Below, in pieces: positions 54,418-64,000 of a stretch of 64,000 bases of DNA. Both the position numbers and the translations under genes were made by a program. This DNA comes from Paenirhodobacter populi. GTDB lineage: Bacteria > Pseudomonadota > Alphaproteobacteria > Rhodobacterales > Rhodobacteraceae. Location of the stretch: assembly GCF_004022215.1 (NCBI RefSeq), contig NZ_SAUZ01000010.1:106510-170509 (forward strand), written 5' to 3'. Within the stretch, counting starts at the first letter, position 1. Each line of letters opens with the position of its first letter. The notes under the pieces were generated by a model that worked only from the letters and a program-made list of their open reading frames with translations, did no database searches and was not told the DNA's origin.

Positions 54418-55201
54418 GCGCCGACCGAACCCGTGGCGGCGCTTCCTTGCCCGCCCGAACACCGATCCGGTGAAAAGCGTCGGCATCGCCGCGCTGGTCG
54501 CGGCGACCTGCGGGCTGGCGGTATCGGTGACGGCGGTGGTGCTGCGCCCGATCCAGCAGGAAAACCGGCTGGCCGCCCGCGCGGGGCAGATGACCGCGAT
54601 GCTGGAAGGCGTGCCGGGCATCGCCGAACTCTTGCCGCGCGGCGGGGTGGAAACCTTCGTCGTCGATCTGGCCGAGGGGCGGATCTCGGACACCGACCCG
54701 GTGGATTTCGATCAGGACGCCGCCGCCGCCGACCCCGCGCGCAGCACCGCGCTGCCGCCCGCCGCCGACCTTGCCGCCATCGGCCGGCGGGAGAATGAAT
54801 CCCTCGTCTGGATGGTGCGCGAGGGCGACCGCCCGGTGCTGGTCATCCTACCGGTGCGCGGCGCGGGCTATCAGTCCACCATCCGCGCCTATCTGGCGCT
54901 GGAGGGCGATCTGAACACCGTCGCGGCATTCACCGTCTACGATCAGGCGGAAACGCCGGGGCTTGGCTCGCGCGTCGCCGATCCGGCCTTCGGCGCGGGC
55001 TGGGTCGGCAAGCGGATCGCCGACGACAGCGGCATCGCCATCGACATCACCCCCGGCGCGCAGGGCCCCTATGAGGTCGAGGCGATCTCGGGCGCCTCTG
55101 TCACCGGCTACGGGGCGATCGACATGGTGCATTTCTGGATGGGGCCCGAAGGCTTCGGCCCCTTCCTCGAAAACCTCAGGGAGGGAACGGCATGGCGCTG
55201 A
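54410..55201 (+). CDS. nqrC: Na+-NQR subunit C (flavin-binding)
   Basis: The 263-residue subunit has an N-terminal membrane helix (about 22-45) and a periplasmic FMN-binding domain. The flavinylation motif reads E-A-I-S-G-A-S-V-T (224-232): Ser230 replaces the usual Thr acceptor, and Glu224 replaces the conserved Asp of the ApbE recognition pattern. [10 protein letters not shown] is well conserved. It overlaps nqrB by 8 bases and nqrD by 10. Confidence 0.88.
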   Translation: MAERRPNPWRRFLARPNTDPVKSVGIAALVAATCGLAVSVTAVVLRPIQQENRLAARAGQMTAMLEGVPGIAELLPRGGVETFVVDLAEGRISDTDPVDFDQDAAAADPARSTALPPAADLAAIGRRENESLVWMVREGDRPVLVILPVRGAGYQSTIRAYLALEGDLNTVAAFTVYDQAETPGLGSRVADPAFGAGWVGKRIADDSGIAIDITPGAQGPYEVEAISGASVTGYGAIDMVHFWMGPEGFGPFLENLREGTAWR

Positions 55202-55845
55202 GACAGCTTTCCGATCCGCTGATCGACAAGAACCCGGTCGCGGTGCATATCCTTGGCATCTGCTCGGCGCTGGCGGTGACCACCTCGATGTCCACGGCGC
55301 TGACCATGTCGGTGGCGCTGACGGTGGTGGTCACGCTCTCCGCCGGGATCATCAGCGCCATCCGCGCCCATATCCCCGGCCAGATCCGCATCATCGTGCA
55401 GCTGACGATCATCGCCTCGCTGGTGATCGTGGCGGATCAGTTGTTGCAGGCCTTCGCGTGGGAAATGAGCCAGCGGCTGACCGTCTTCGTCTCGCTGATC
55501 GCGACGAACTGCATCGTCCTTGGCCGGACCGAGGCCTATGCGATGCACAACCCCCCGGTGCCCAGCATGATCGACGCCTTCGGCAACGGGCTGGGCTACA
55601 GCCTCGTGCTGATGGTGGTGGCGGCGATCCGCGAACTGCTGGGGGCGGGAACGCTGTTCGGGGCGCAGGTGCTGATCCCGCAGGCGGAGGGCGGCTGGTT
55701 CGTGCCGCTGCGGCTGATGCTGCTGGCGCCTTCGGCCTTCATCATCCTCGGCCTGATGGTCTGGGCGCTGCATGCCGCCCGCCCGCGTCTGGCCGAGGCG
55801 CGCGAATTCGCCCTGCGCGAAAGCGAGAAGGAGGCCCGGCCATGA
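55192..55845 (+). CDS. nqrD: Na+-NQR subunit D
   Basis: The 217-residue integral membrane subunit has six helices and the family segments [19 protein letters not shown] (with the conserved Cys that binds the membrane [2Fe-2S] cluster), [11 protein letters not shown] and N-G-L-G-Y-S. It pairs with NqrE to form the symmetric core. The start overlaps nqrC. Confidence 0.92.
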   Translation: MALRQLSDPLIDKNPVAVHILGICSALAVTTSMSTALTMSVALTVVVTLSAGIISAIRAHIPGQIRIIVQLTIIASLVIVADQLLQAFAWEMSQRLTVFVSLIATNCIVLGRTEAYAMHNPPVPSMIDAFGNGLGYSLVLMVVAAIRELLGAGTLFGAQVLIPQAEGGWFVPLRLMLLAPSAFIILGLMVWALHAARPRLAEAREFALRESEKEARP

Positions 55846-56441
55846 TCGACCTGTTCCAGCGTGCGATATTCGCGGAAAACCTCGCGCTGTCGTTCTTTCT
55901 GGGCATGTGCACCTTCCTCGCCGTGTCGCGGCGGGTCGAGACGGCGGCGGGCGTCGGGCTGTCGCTGATCGTGGTGCAGGGGCTGAGCGTGCCGCTGAAC
56001 AACCTGCTGTATACATGGGTGCTGGGGCCGGGGGCGCTGGCATGGGCGGGGCTTGCCGGGGTCGATCTGGGGTTCCTGCGGCTGATCACCTTCATCGGCA
56101 TCGTCGCCGCGATGGTGCAGGTGCTGGAAATGGTGCTCGACCGCTATGCGCCGAAGCTTTACGCCGCGATGGGGATCTACTTGCCGCTTCTGGCGATCAA
56201 CTGCGCGATCATCGGCGGCAGCCTGTTCATGGTCGAGCGCGACTATACCTTTACCCAAAGCGTGGTCTACGGGCTGGGCACCGGCATCGGCTGGGCGCTG
56301 GCGATCACCGCCTTCGCCGCGATCCGCGAAAGGCTGCGCTATGCCGACATGCCGAAGGGGCTTGAGGGGCTGGGCGCCGCCTTCATCGTGGCGGGGATCA
56401 TGTCGATGGGCTTTTCCGCCTTCGTGGGGGTGAGCCTGTGA
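55842..56441 (+). CDS. nqrE: Na+-NQR subunit E
   Basis: The 199-residue subunit is homologous to NqrD in inverted topology: [16 protein letters not shown], then [11 protein letters not shown] and [10 protein letters not shown]. The two Cys residues (C-T-F and N-C-A) are those expected for the shared iron-sulfur site. ATGA overlap with nqrD, and overlap with the GTG start of nqrF. Confidence 0.92.
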   Translation: MIDLFQRAIFAENLALSFFLGMCTFLAVSRRVETAAGVGLSLIVVQGLSVPLNNLLYTWVLGPGALAWAGLAGVDLGFLRLITFIGIVAAMVQVLEMVLDRYAPKLYAAMGIYLPLLAINCAIIGGSLFMVERDYTFTQSVVYGLGTGIGWALAITAFAAIRERLRYADMPKGLEGLGAAFIVAGIMSMGFSAFVGVSL

Positions 56442-57658
56442 CCGAGATCCTTGTGGCCCTCATCTTTCTCATCGCGCTGACCGTGGCGCTGGCGCTGGCG
56501 CTGCAGGGGGTGCGCAACCGGCTGCTGCCCTCGCGGCCGGTGACGCTGACGATCAACGGGCAGCGCCGGATCGCCGGGCGCAGCAATGAAAAGCTGCTCG
56601 ACCTGCTGAACGGCGCGGGGATCCCGGTGCCCTCGGGCTGCGCCGGGCAGGGCACCTGCGGGCTGTGCCGGGTCAGCGACGTGACCGGCACGCAGGGCCC
56701 GCTTGCGACGGAAACCGCCCGCCTGTCGCCTGCCGATCTGCGCGCCGGGGTGCGGCTTGCCTGTCAGGTCACGGTGCGCGGCGATATGGCGCTGTCGGTG
56801 CCCGAGGATGTTCTGGGTTCCGCTACCCACGAATGCCGGGTGGCGCGGGTCACCAGCCTGACGCCGCTGATCCGCGAAATCGTGCTGGCATTGCCCGAGG
56901 GCGCGGTCTTCGATTTCCGTGCCGGGAACTTCGTGCAGGTCACGGCGCCGGCCTATCGTCTGGCCTATGCCGATATCGAACTGCCCGAGGAATTCCGCGA
57001 CGAATGGGACCGGCTCGGCCTGCGGGCGCTGACCGCGGAAAGCGGGGCGCCGGTGTCGCGCGCCTATTCCGTGGCCTCGCGCCCGGCGGACCGGGGGTTC
57101 GTCGTTCTGAACATCCGGCTGGCCACGCCGCCGCCCGGTGCGCCCGATGCGCCGCCCGGGGTTGTGTCCTCCTGGCTTTTCGGCCTGCGCGAGGGCGACA
57201 GCGTGGAGATCGCCGGCCCCTATGGCGACTTCCGCGTGCGCGACACGGACCGCGAGATGATCTTCATCGGCGGCGGGGTCGGCATGGCGCCCCTGCGCGC
57301 GATGATCCACGAACAGCTCGAACAGGTGGGAACCGCGCGGAAGATCAGCTTCTGGTATGGCGCGCGCAGCCGGGCGGAACTCTTCTACACCGACGAATTC
57401 GAGGCGCTGGCGGCGCGATATCCGAATTTCCGCTGGATGCCCGCGCTGTCGCAACCCGCGCGGGACGACGACTGGCAGGGGGAAACCGGCTTCATCCATG
57501 ACGTGGTGTTCCGCCGCTATCTTGCCGATCATCCGGCGCCCGAGGTCTGCGAATACTATCTGTGCGGGCCGCCGCTGATGATCCAGGCGGTCTATGCGAT
57601 GCTGGCCGACTGCGGCGTTGACAGGGAGGACATCCACAATGATGACTTCGGGATCTAG
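56438..57658 (+). CDS. nqrF: Na+-NQR subunit F, NADH-oxidising
   Basis: The 406-residue subunit starts with a membrane helix, then a [2Fe-2S] ferredoxin domain ([10 protein letters not shown] and later A-C-Q-V) and a ferredoxin-reductase module: FAD motif R-A-Y-S-V-A-S, NAD motif [10 protein letters not shown] and C-G-P-P-L-M. It admits electrons from NADH. The GTG start overlaps nqrE, and the 3' end overlaps apbE by 20 bases. Confidence 0.93.
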   Translation: MTEILVALIFLIALTVALALALQGVRNRLLPSRPVTLTINGQRRIAGRSNEKLLDLLNGAGIPVPSGCAGQGTCGLCRVSDVTGTQGPLATETARLSPADLRAGVRLACQVTVRGDMALSVPEDVLGSATHECRVARVTSLTPLIREIVLALPEGAVFDFRAGNFVQVTAPAYRLAYADIELPEEFRDEWDRLGLRALTAESGAPVSRAYSVASRPADRGFVVLNIRLATPPPGAPDAPPGVVSSWLFGLREGDSVEIAGPYGDFRVRDTDREMIFIGGGVGMAPLRAMIHEQLEQVGTARKISFWYGARSRAELFYTDEFEALAARYPNFRWMPALSQPARDDDWQGETGFIHDVVFRRYLADHPAPEVCEYYLCGPPLMIQAVYAMLADCGVDREDIHNDDFGI

Positions 57659-58598
57659 GCCGACGCGGCGTCTGGTGCTGGCGGGGCTTGCCGGGGTGGG
57701 GCTGATGCCCGGCGCGGCACTGGCTGGAGAGCGGCTGCGGCTGTCGGGGCGGGCCTTCGGGACGGACTGGCATGTGGTGACGCCGGGGCTGACCGATCCG
57801 CGGGCGACGGCGCGGCGCATCGCCGCCACGCTCGCGCAGGTGGACCGGGCGATGAGCCCCTTCCGCCCGGACAGCGAGATCACCCGTTTCAACACCCTCA
57901 TGCCCGCGATGCAGGTCTCCCCCGATTTCGCCCGCGTGGCGGGGGCGGCGCTGGCCACCGCGCAGGCAAGCGGCGGGGCCTTCGATCCGACGGTGGGGCC
58001 GGCGGTCCACCGCTACGGCTTCGGCCCGATCACCGGCCCGGAACGCGCCGACTGGCGGCGCATCGCCTGCGAGGGCGACCGGCTGACGCGCGAGGGCGCG
58101 GTGACGCTCGACCTGTGCGGCATCGCCAAGGGGTATGCGGCCGACCGGATCGCGGATCTGCTGCGCGCCGAAACCGGGGATTTCCTGATCGAAATCGGCG
58201 GCGAGATCCGGGCCGAGGGACTGGCCGCCGACGGCGGCTGGCCCATCGGCATCGCCGATCCGCTGGCGGGCGGGGTGCACGACCGCATCCGGTTGCGCGA
58301 GGGTGCGGTCGCCACCTCGGGCGATGCGGTGAACCGGATCGACATGGGCGGGCGGCGCTACAGCCACACGATCGACCCCGCCACCCGCGCGCCGGTGCGC
58401 GGCGACATCGCCTCGGTCTCGGTCATCGCGGAAACGGCGATGCGGGCCGATGCGCTGGCCACCGCGCTCTGGGTGATGGGGGAGGAACGCGGGCTTGACT
58501 TCGCACAGGCGCAGGGGGTCGGCGTGCTCTACCTGATCCGCGACGCAGGCGGCCTGCGCGCCGCATCGAATGCGGCTTTCGCCGCGCATCTGGCCTGA
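57639..58598 (+). CDS. apbE: FAD:protein FMN transferase ApbE
   Basis: The 319-residue enzyme attaches FMN through phosphoester bonds to Thr/Ser in Nqr and related proteins. The start at 57639 gives a Tat-like/Sec signal (P-T-R-R-L-V-L-A-G-L-A-G). Motifs: G-T-D-W, M-S-P-F-R-P-D-S-E-I, D-L-C-G-I-A-K-G-Y-A, I-E-I-G-G-E, T-S-G-D-A and Y-S-H-T-I-D-P. GGGAGG precedes the start. Its place in the operon fits modification of NqrB/NqrC. Confidence 0.93.
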   Translation: MMTSGSRPTRRLVLAGLAGVGLMPGAALAGERLRLSGRAFGTDWHVVTPGLTDPRATARRIAATLAQVDRAMSPFRPDSEITRFNTLMPAMQVSPDFARVAGAALATAQASGGAFDPTVGPAVHRYGFGPITGPERADWRRIACEGDRLTREGAVTLDLCGIAKGYAADRIADLLRAETGDFLIEIGGEIRAEGLAADGGWPIGIADPLAGGVHDRIRLREGAVATSGDAVNRIDMGGRRYSHTIDPATRAPVRGDIASVSVIAETAMRADALATALWVMGEERGLDFAQAQGVGVLYLIRDAGGLRAASNAAFAAHLA

Positions 58599-58608
58599 GG
58601 GGAATGCC

Positions 58609-58767
58609 ATGCAGACCGTGATCCTGAGCCTTGTCGTCTTCGCGCTGGCCATGCTGGGGCTGGGTCTTGGCGTCCTGTGCCGGCGCGCGCCGCTGAAGGG
58701 ATCGTGCGGTGGGCTGGCCTGCGGCAATGCCTGCGCCGCCTGCCCGCGAAAGGAGGGGAAGCCATGA
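58609..58767 (+). CDS. nqrM: Na+-NQR maturation protein NqrM
   Basis: This 52-residue protein has one membrane helix (V-I-L-S-L-V-V-F-A-L-A-M-L-G-L) and a Cys cluster C-G-G-L-A-C-G-N-A-C-A-A-C, matching NqrM/DUF539, which delivers iron to the NqrD/E cluster. It starts 10 bases after apbE and overlaps the CBS gene by 4. Confidence 0.88.
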   Translation: MQTVILSLVVFALAMLGLGLGVLCRRAPLKGSCGGLACGNACAACPRKEGKP

Positions 58768-59165
58768 CCGAAACCATCGCCACCGTCGCCGACCACATGC
58801 AGACCGAGCTCGTCACCCTGACCGACGGGATGGAGATCATCCGCGCCGTCACCATCCTGCTGGACACCGGCGTTTCCGGCGCCTGCGTGCTGGATGCCGA
58901 GGGGCGGCTCGTCGGCGTGCTGTCCAAGCGCGACTGCCTCAGGGCCGCGCTGAACGCCGCCTATTACAAGGAATGGGGCGGCACCGTCGCGGACATGATG
59001 AGCCCCCAACCCGAAACGCTGGAGGCGACGCTCGACCTCGTCGGCGCGGCCGAGCGTTTCGTCAACAGCGCCTACCGCCGTTTCCCGGTGATGCTCGAAG
59101 GCCGCCTCGTCGGCCAGATCAGCCGCACCGACGTCCTGCGCGCCCTGTCGACACAGTGGCGCTGA
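58764..59165 (+). CDS. CBS-domain-pair protein
   Basis: The 133-residue protein consists of two CBS motifs (about 7-60 and 75-130; G-V-S-G-A-C-V-L-D-A-E-G-R-L-V-G-V-L-S and R-R-F-P-V-M-L-E-G-R-L-V-G-Q-I-S), which usually bind adenine nucleotides or S-adenosyl compounds. It overlaps nqrM by 4 bases, so it is co-expressed with the Nqr genes and may tie their activity to energy state; this is inference. CBS proteins are not a usual member of nqr operons. Confidence 0.85.
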   Translation: MTETIATVADHMQTELVTLTDGMEIIRAVTILLDTGVSGACVLDAEGRLVGVLSKRDCLRAALNAAYYKEWGGTVADMMSPQPETLEATLDLVGAAERFVNSAYRRFPVMLEGRLVGQISRTDVLRALSTQWR

Positions 59166-59192
59166 CCCGTTTCAACGTGAGAGGAGAATGAC

Positions 59193-59834
59193 ATGACCCA
59201 ACTGAACCGCCGCCTGTTCATTGCCGCCGCCGGGGCCACCCCGGTCGCGGCCATCGGCGCCGCGCCCGCTCATGCGGCCATCGACGACATGACCCTGCGC
59301 GCCGCGCTGGAGGCACGCCAGTCGGTGCGCCGCTATGGCACCGCCCCCGTCCCCGAGGATCAGCTTCTGCGCATCCTCTGGGCGGCGAACGGGGTGAACC
59401 GCCCGGAAACCGGTGGCCAGACTGCGCCCACCTGGCGCAGCGCGCATGACACGGTGATCTATGTCGCCACCGCCGAAGGCGTGTTCCGCCATGCCCATGA
59501 AACCAACACGCTGGAACAGGTGGGCGAAACCGACATCCGCGCCGGATCGAGCGACGCGGCCTTCGTCGCCCGCGCCCCGGCGCTGCTGATCTACGTCTCG
59601 GACGGGGAAAAGCTGCGCGCGGCGGCCGAAGGGGCGGATGAACAGGCGCTGGCCATCGGCGCCCATGTCAACGCCGCCATCTCGGCGCAGAACGTCTATC
59701 TGGCCTGCGCGGCCGAAGGGCTGGGCACCTGCCTGATCGGCGGCTCGGCGAACCGCGAGGCGATCGCCGAGGCGCTGTCGCTGCCCGAAAGCGCGATCGT
59801 GACCTATGTCCAGCCGATCGGCGCGGCGCGCTGA
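59193..59834 (+). CDS. Exported nitroreductase-fold flavoprotein
   Basis: The 213-residue protein has a twin-arginine-like signal (L-N-R-R-L-F-I-A-A-A-G, cleavage near A-H-A-A) and a nitroreductase fold (A-R-Q-S-V-R-R-Y, G-G-S-A-N-R-E-A-I-A-E-A-L, P-I-G at the end), most like the SagB/ThcOx-type subgroup. Tat export would carry a folded protein with bound FMN. It lies 27 bases after the CBS gene, at the end of the nqr operon. Donor and substrate are unknown. GAGGAG precedes the start. Confidence 0.82.
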   Translation: MTQLNRRLFIAAAGATPVAAIGAAPAHAAIDDMTLRAALEARQSVRRYGTAPVPEDQLLRILWAANGVNRPETGGQTAPTWRSAHDTVIYVATAEGVFRHAHETNTLEQVGETDIRAGSSDAAFVARAPALLIYVSDGEKLRAAAEGADEQALAIGAHVNAAISAQNVYLACAAEGLGTCLIGGSANREAIAEALSLPESAIVTYVQPIGAAR

Positions 59835-59931
59835 CCCCGCCCCGACAGAGCGCCCGGTGCGCAGACCGCGCGACCGGACGCCCTGCCATGGAAACTGCAT
59901 CCCTTCACCGCCGGACCGGCCCAGTGGCCTT

Positions 59932-59996
59932 CATTCTTCCATAAATATCCCGGGGGTGAATTTGCGCTTCAGCGCAAAGAGGGGGCTGGCCCCCTC
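59932..59996 (+). repeat. Dispersed structured repeat, copy D
   Basis: The core is identical to copy A, ending at 59959. Hairpin 1 is TTTGCGC-TTCA-GCGCAAA (59961-59978) and hairpin 2 GAGGGGGC-TG-GCCCCCTC (59979-59996). It lies between the nitroreductase gene and the Fur-like gene. Confidence 0.8.
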
Positions 59997-60025
59997 CTTC
60001 GGTATCCGCATCGCTGTCAGATGAT

Positions 60026-60055
60026 TTTAGGAGTTATTTATATTGAACTACTAAA
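60026..60055. promoter_or_regulatory. Fur/PerR-like operator upstream of the fur-katG operon
   Basis: TTTAGGAGTT (60026-60035) and AACTACTAAA (60046-60055) form an inverted repeat with 8 of 10 pairs, in an AT-rich stretch 23 bases before the Fur-like start. Autoregulation is likely by analogy with FurA-katG. Confidence 0.5.
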
Positions 60056-60077
60056 AACAACTGCTAAAGCTACCCGC

Positions 60078-62737
<2,660 letters not shown>

Positions 62738-62759
62738 GACGCGCCGCCGCGCTGAAACA

Positions 62760-62790
62760 GGGAATATCCCGCAAGGGGTATTCCCTTTCG
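62760..62790 (+). terminator. Intrinsic terminator of katG
   Basis: GGGAATATCCC and GGGGTATTCCC form an 11-base stem (one T-G pair) closed by a GCAA tetraloop, followed by TTTCGTCT. It lies 22 bases after the katG stop. Confidence 0.85.
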
Positions 62791-62916
62791 TCTGTCCCGC
62801 CGGTCGACCGGTCGGCGTTTCAGACCGGAATGCAGCGGGATAGTCCGAAGGATGGTGATCCTGATCGGATGATTGTCGAGGCCGCCTCCGGCGGCGAGAT
62901 CTCATGGGTGATGAGA

Positions 62917-63948
62917 TCAGCCCTTAATCTTCCAGTTGTTGCCATTGCGGGGAGCGGGGGTCGGATCGGCCCCTTCGGGTGCGATCGGTTCGATCGACCG
63001 GCCATAGCCATCATCGGAATGTCGGGTTTGCGGGCGCGAGGAGCGGATGCGGAACCCGGCGAAAAGCGAGGCATCCTTCTTGTCAAGGTCTTCCTGATTC
63101 CAGTTTTTGTCCACGATTTGAACGGCAAGTTGGCGGGCCGCATTCATCGCGCGGATTTCCTTCATCGCCTCGGCAACCGCAGCTTCATCCCAGATCTTCT
63201 GTTTTTCGTCGCGAGCGGCCAGCGCACGCCGCGTCACGATCCATTCCTGTGCGATGAGGCCATCGAATGGACGCTCGCCATCGGCGGTTTCGTGAACAGA
63301 AAGGACCTCGTTCCGGCGGTCATCGAAGAACACCTCGATCGCGCCGAGATCGGTATGGCTCCAGCGCAGGTCCAACACCTGGCCGCCGTTGTGTGCGAAC
63401 GAAGCAGCCAGTTCCTCCGAGTGGTAGCGGATGCCGAGGATGGTCAGCCCATCCTTGTGCAGCTTGCGCTTCAGGGCAACGCCCAAGGCGAGACGCTTGC
63501 GGCGCTGGTCGGGGGCTGCATGAAGCGGGAAGTTGCCCTGTGCGTGATCGCGCCGCCATTGCTCGAGGGGCGTGAGGCCGCCGAGACCCTCATGCGGGGT
63601 GTTGTGATAGACATCGACGATCCAGCGAACCAGAGCGAAGCACAGGTCGTTGGTGTCGAGACAGGCCCGTTCTTCCGCATCATGGTCGCCGCGCTCCAGA
63701 ACATTGGCGAAGGTGCGCCCGGACAGCCGGCTGCAGACCCCTTCGATTGCGGTCCGGAAGAAACGCTCGACCCGCCCGCGCAAGGCGGGATGCCCGGCCA
63801 TGGTGCGTTCCAGGATGATGCCCAGCTCGGCGCAGCAATCGGTGAAGACTTTCGACTTGAAACAACCGTTGTCGGTGACGAGGGCTCTGATGATGTGACC
63901 GCCCTCCGACGGCATCTGTGTGCCAAGGTGGGCCTGCAAGGATCCACA
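62917..63948 (-). pseudogene. Mu/TniA-type transposase, 5'-truncated
   Basis: The frame encodes the C-terminal half of a DDE transposase of the Mu/TniA type: A-L-V-T-D-N-G with the second catalytic Asp, E-L-G-I-I-L-E-R-T, G-R-V-E-R-F-F, then the Mu C-terminal beta domain (T-P-L-E-Q-W-R-R, G-G-Q-V-L-D-L-R-W). The N-terminal DNA-binding part and first Asp are missing because an IS110-type element starts at 63962. The exact junction (about 63930-63950) cannot be set. No TniB-like ATPase follows. Small hairpins lie at its end (62881-62895, 62898-62918). Confidence 0.75.
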
Positions 63949-63961
63949 TAGGAGAGCGGTC

Positions 63962-64000
63962 ATGTCGGAGATTACCACTGTCGGGCTCGATCTGGCGAAG
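63962..64000 (+). mobile_element. IS110-family transposase, 5' end only
   Basis: The first 13 codons, M-S-E-I-T-T-V-G-L-D-L-A-K, match the start of IS110 (DEDD) transposases, including the first catalytic Asp in G-L-D-L-A-K. AGGAG precedes the ATG. The rest lies beyond the window. Confidence 0.7.

Overview
The window looks like a chromosomal segment of a high-GC alphaproteobacterium of the order Rhodobacterales (family Rhodobacteraceae or Paracoccaceae). This rests on the infA-maf-RNase E/G-yacG block, the lgt-midA-pgeF block, the small DUF6476-type protein beside an RluA-family synthase, a UbiK protein, and phage parts resembling Rhodobacter gene transfer agents (GTAs). The species cannot be fixed from the sequence alone.

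Layout. Positions 1-15512 are a prophage or phage-derived element, transcribed almost entirely on the minus strand, with a tyrosine integrase at its right edge. It carries terminase, portal, a fused protease-capsid gene, head-tail connectors, two GTA-type tail chaperones, tape measure, lambda M-like and I-like tail genes, an HNH nuclease and a head-spike/SGNH-hydrolase fusion. The gene order is not the canonical one, and no repressor, replication, lysis or tail tube gene is visible. One low-GC plus-strand gene (6119-6580) sits inside it. From 15.9 to 24.2 kb come housekeeping genes: translation initiation, Maf, RNase E/G, YacG, heat-shock sigma factor, pseudouridine synthase, NUDIX, UbiK, Lgt, MidA and PgeF. 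A sparse stretch follows with a tRNA-Thr(TGT) and small membrane or lipoprotein genes. From 26.0 to 36.1 kb lies a respiratory formate dehydrogenase operon (fdoGHI-fdhE, with Cys in place of Sec), flanked by a divergent LysR regulator, an NtrC-like regulator without a DNA-binding domain, and a Cache-type histidine kinase.

From 36.2 to 45.9 kb are a tartrate-dehydrogenase-like gene with an aldehyde dehydrogenase, a GhrA-like reductase, an exopolysaccharide group (exported GH16 hydrolase, flippase, two glycosyltransferases) and a glutamine synthetase relic. From 46.0 to 52.0 kb are an MFS transporter, a MaoC-Pta fusion with acetate kinase behind an FNR-like box, an SF1 helicase and a stand-alone AsnC/Lrp ligand-binding domain. 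From 52.4 to 59.8 kb is a full nqrABCDEF-apbE-nqrM operon extended by a CBS-domain protein and a Tat-exported nitroreductase. A Fur/PerR-like gene overlapping katG follows. The right edge is mobile DNA: a Mu/TniA-type transposase remnant abutting the start of an IS110-family transposase.

The two observations I would follow first are these. (1) The Nqr complex has a short NqrB with no SGAT flavin site at the expected place, and its operon carries extra exported redox genes. (2) A dispersed intergenic element occurs four times, with a nearly invariant core followed by two hairpins; the first hairpin changes sequence while keeping its pairing, which suggests a structured RNA or REP-like element. 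Rhodobacterial intergenic motifs of this general look are familiar to me, so its novelty needs a database check.
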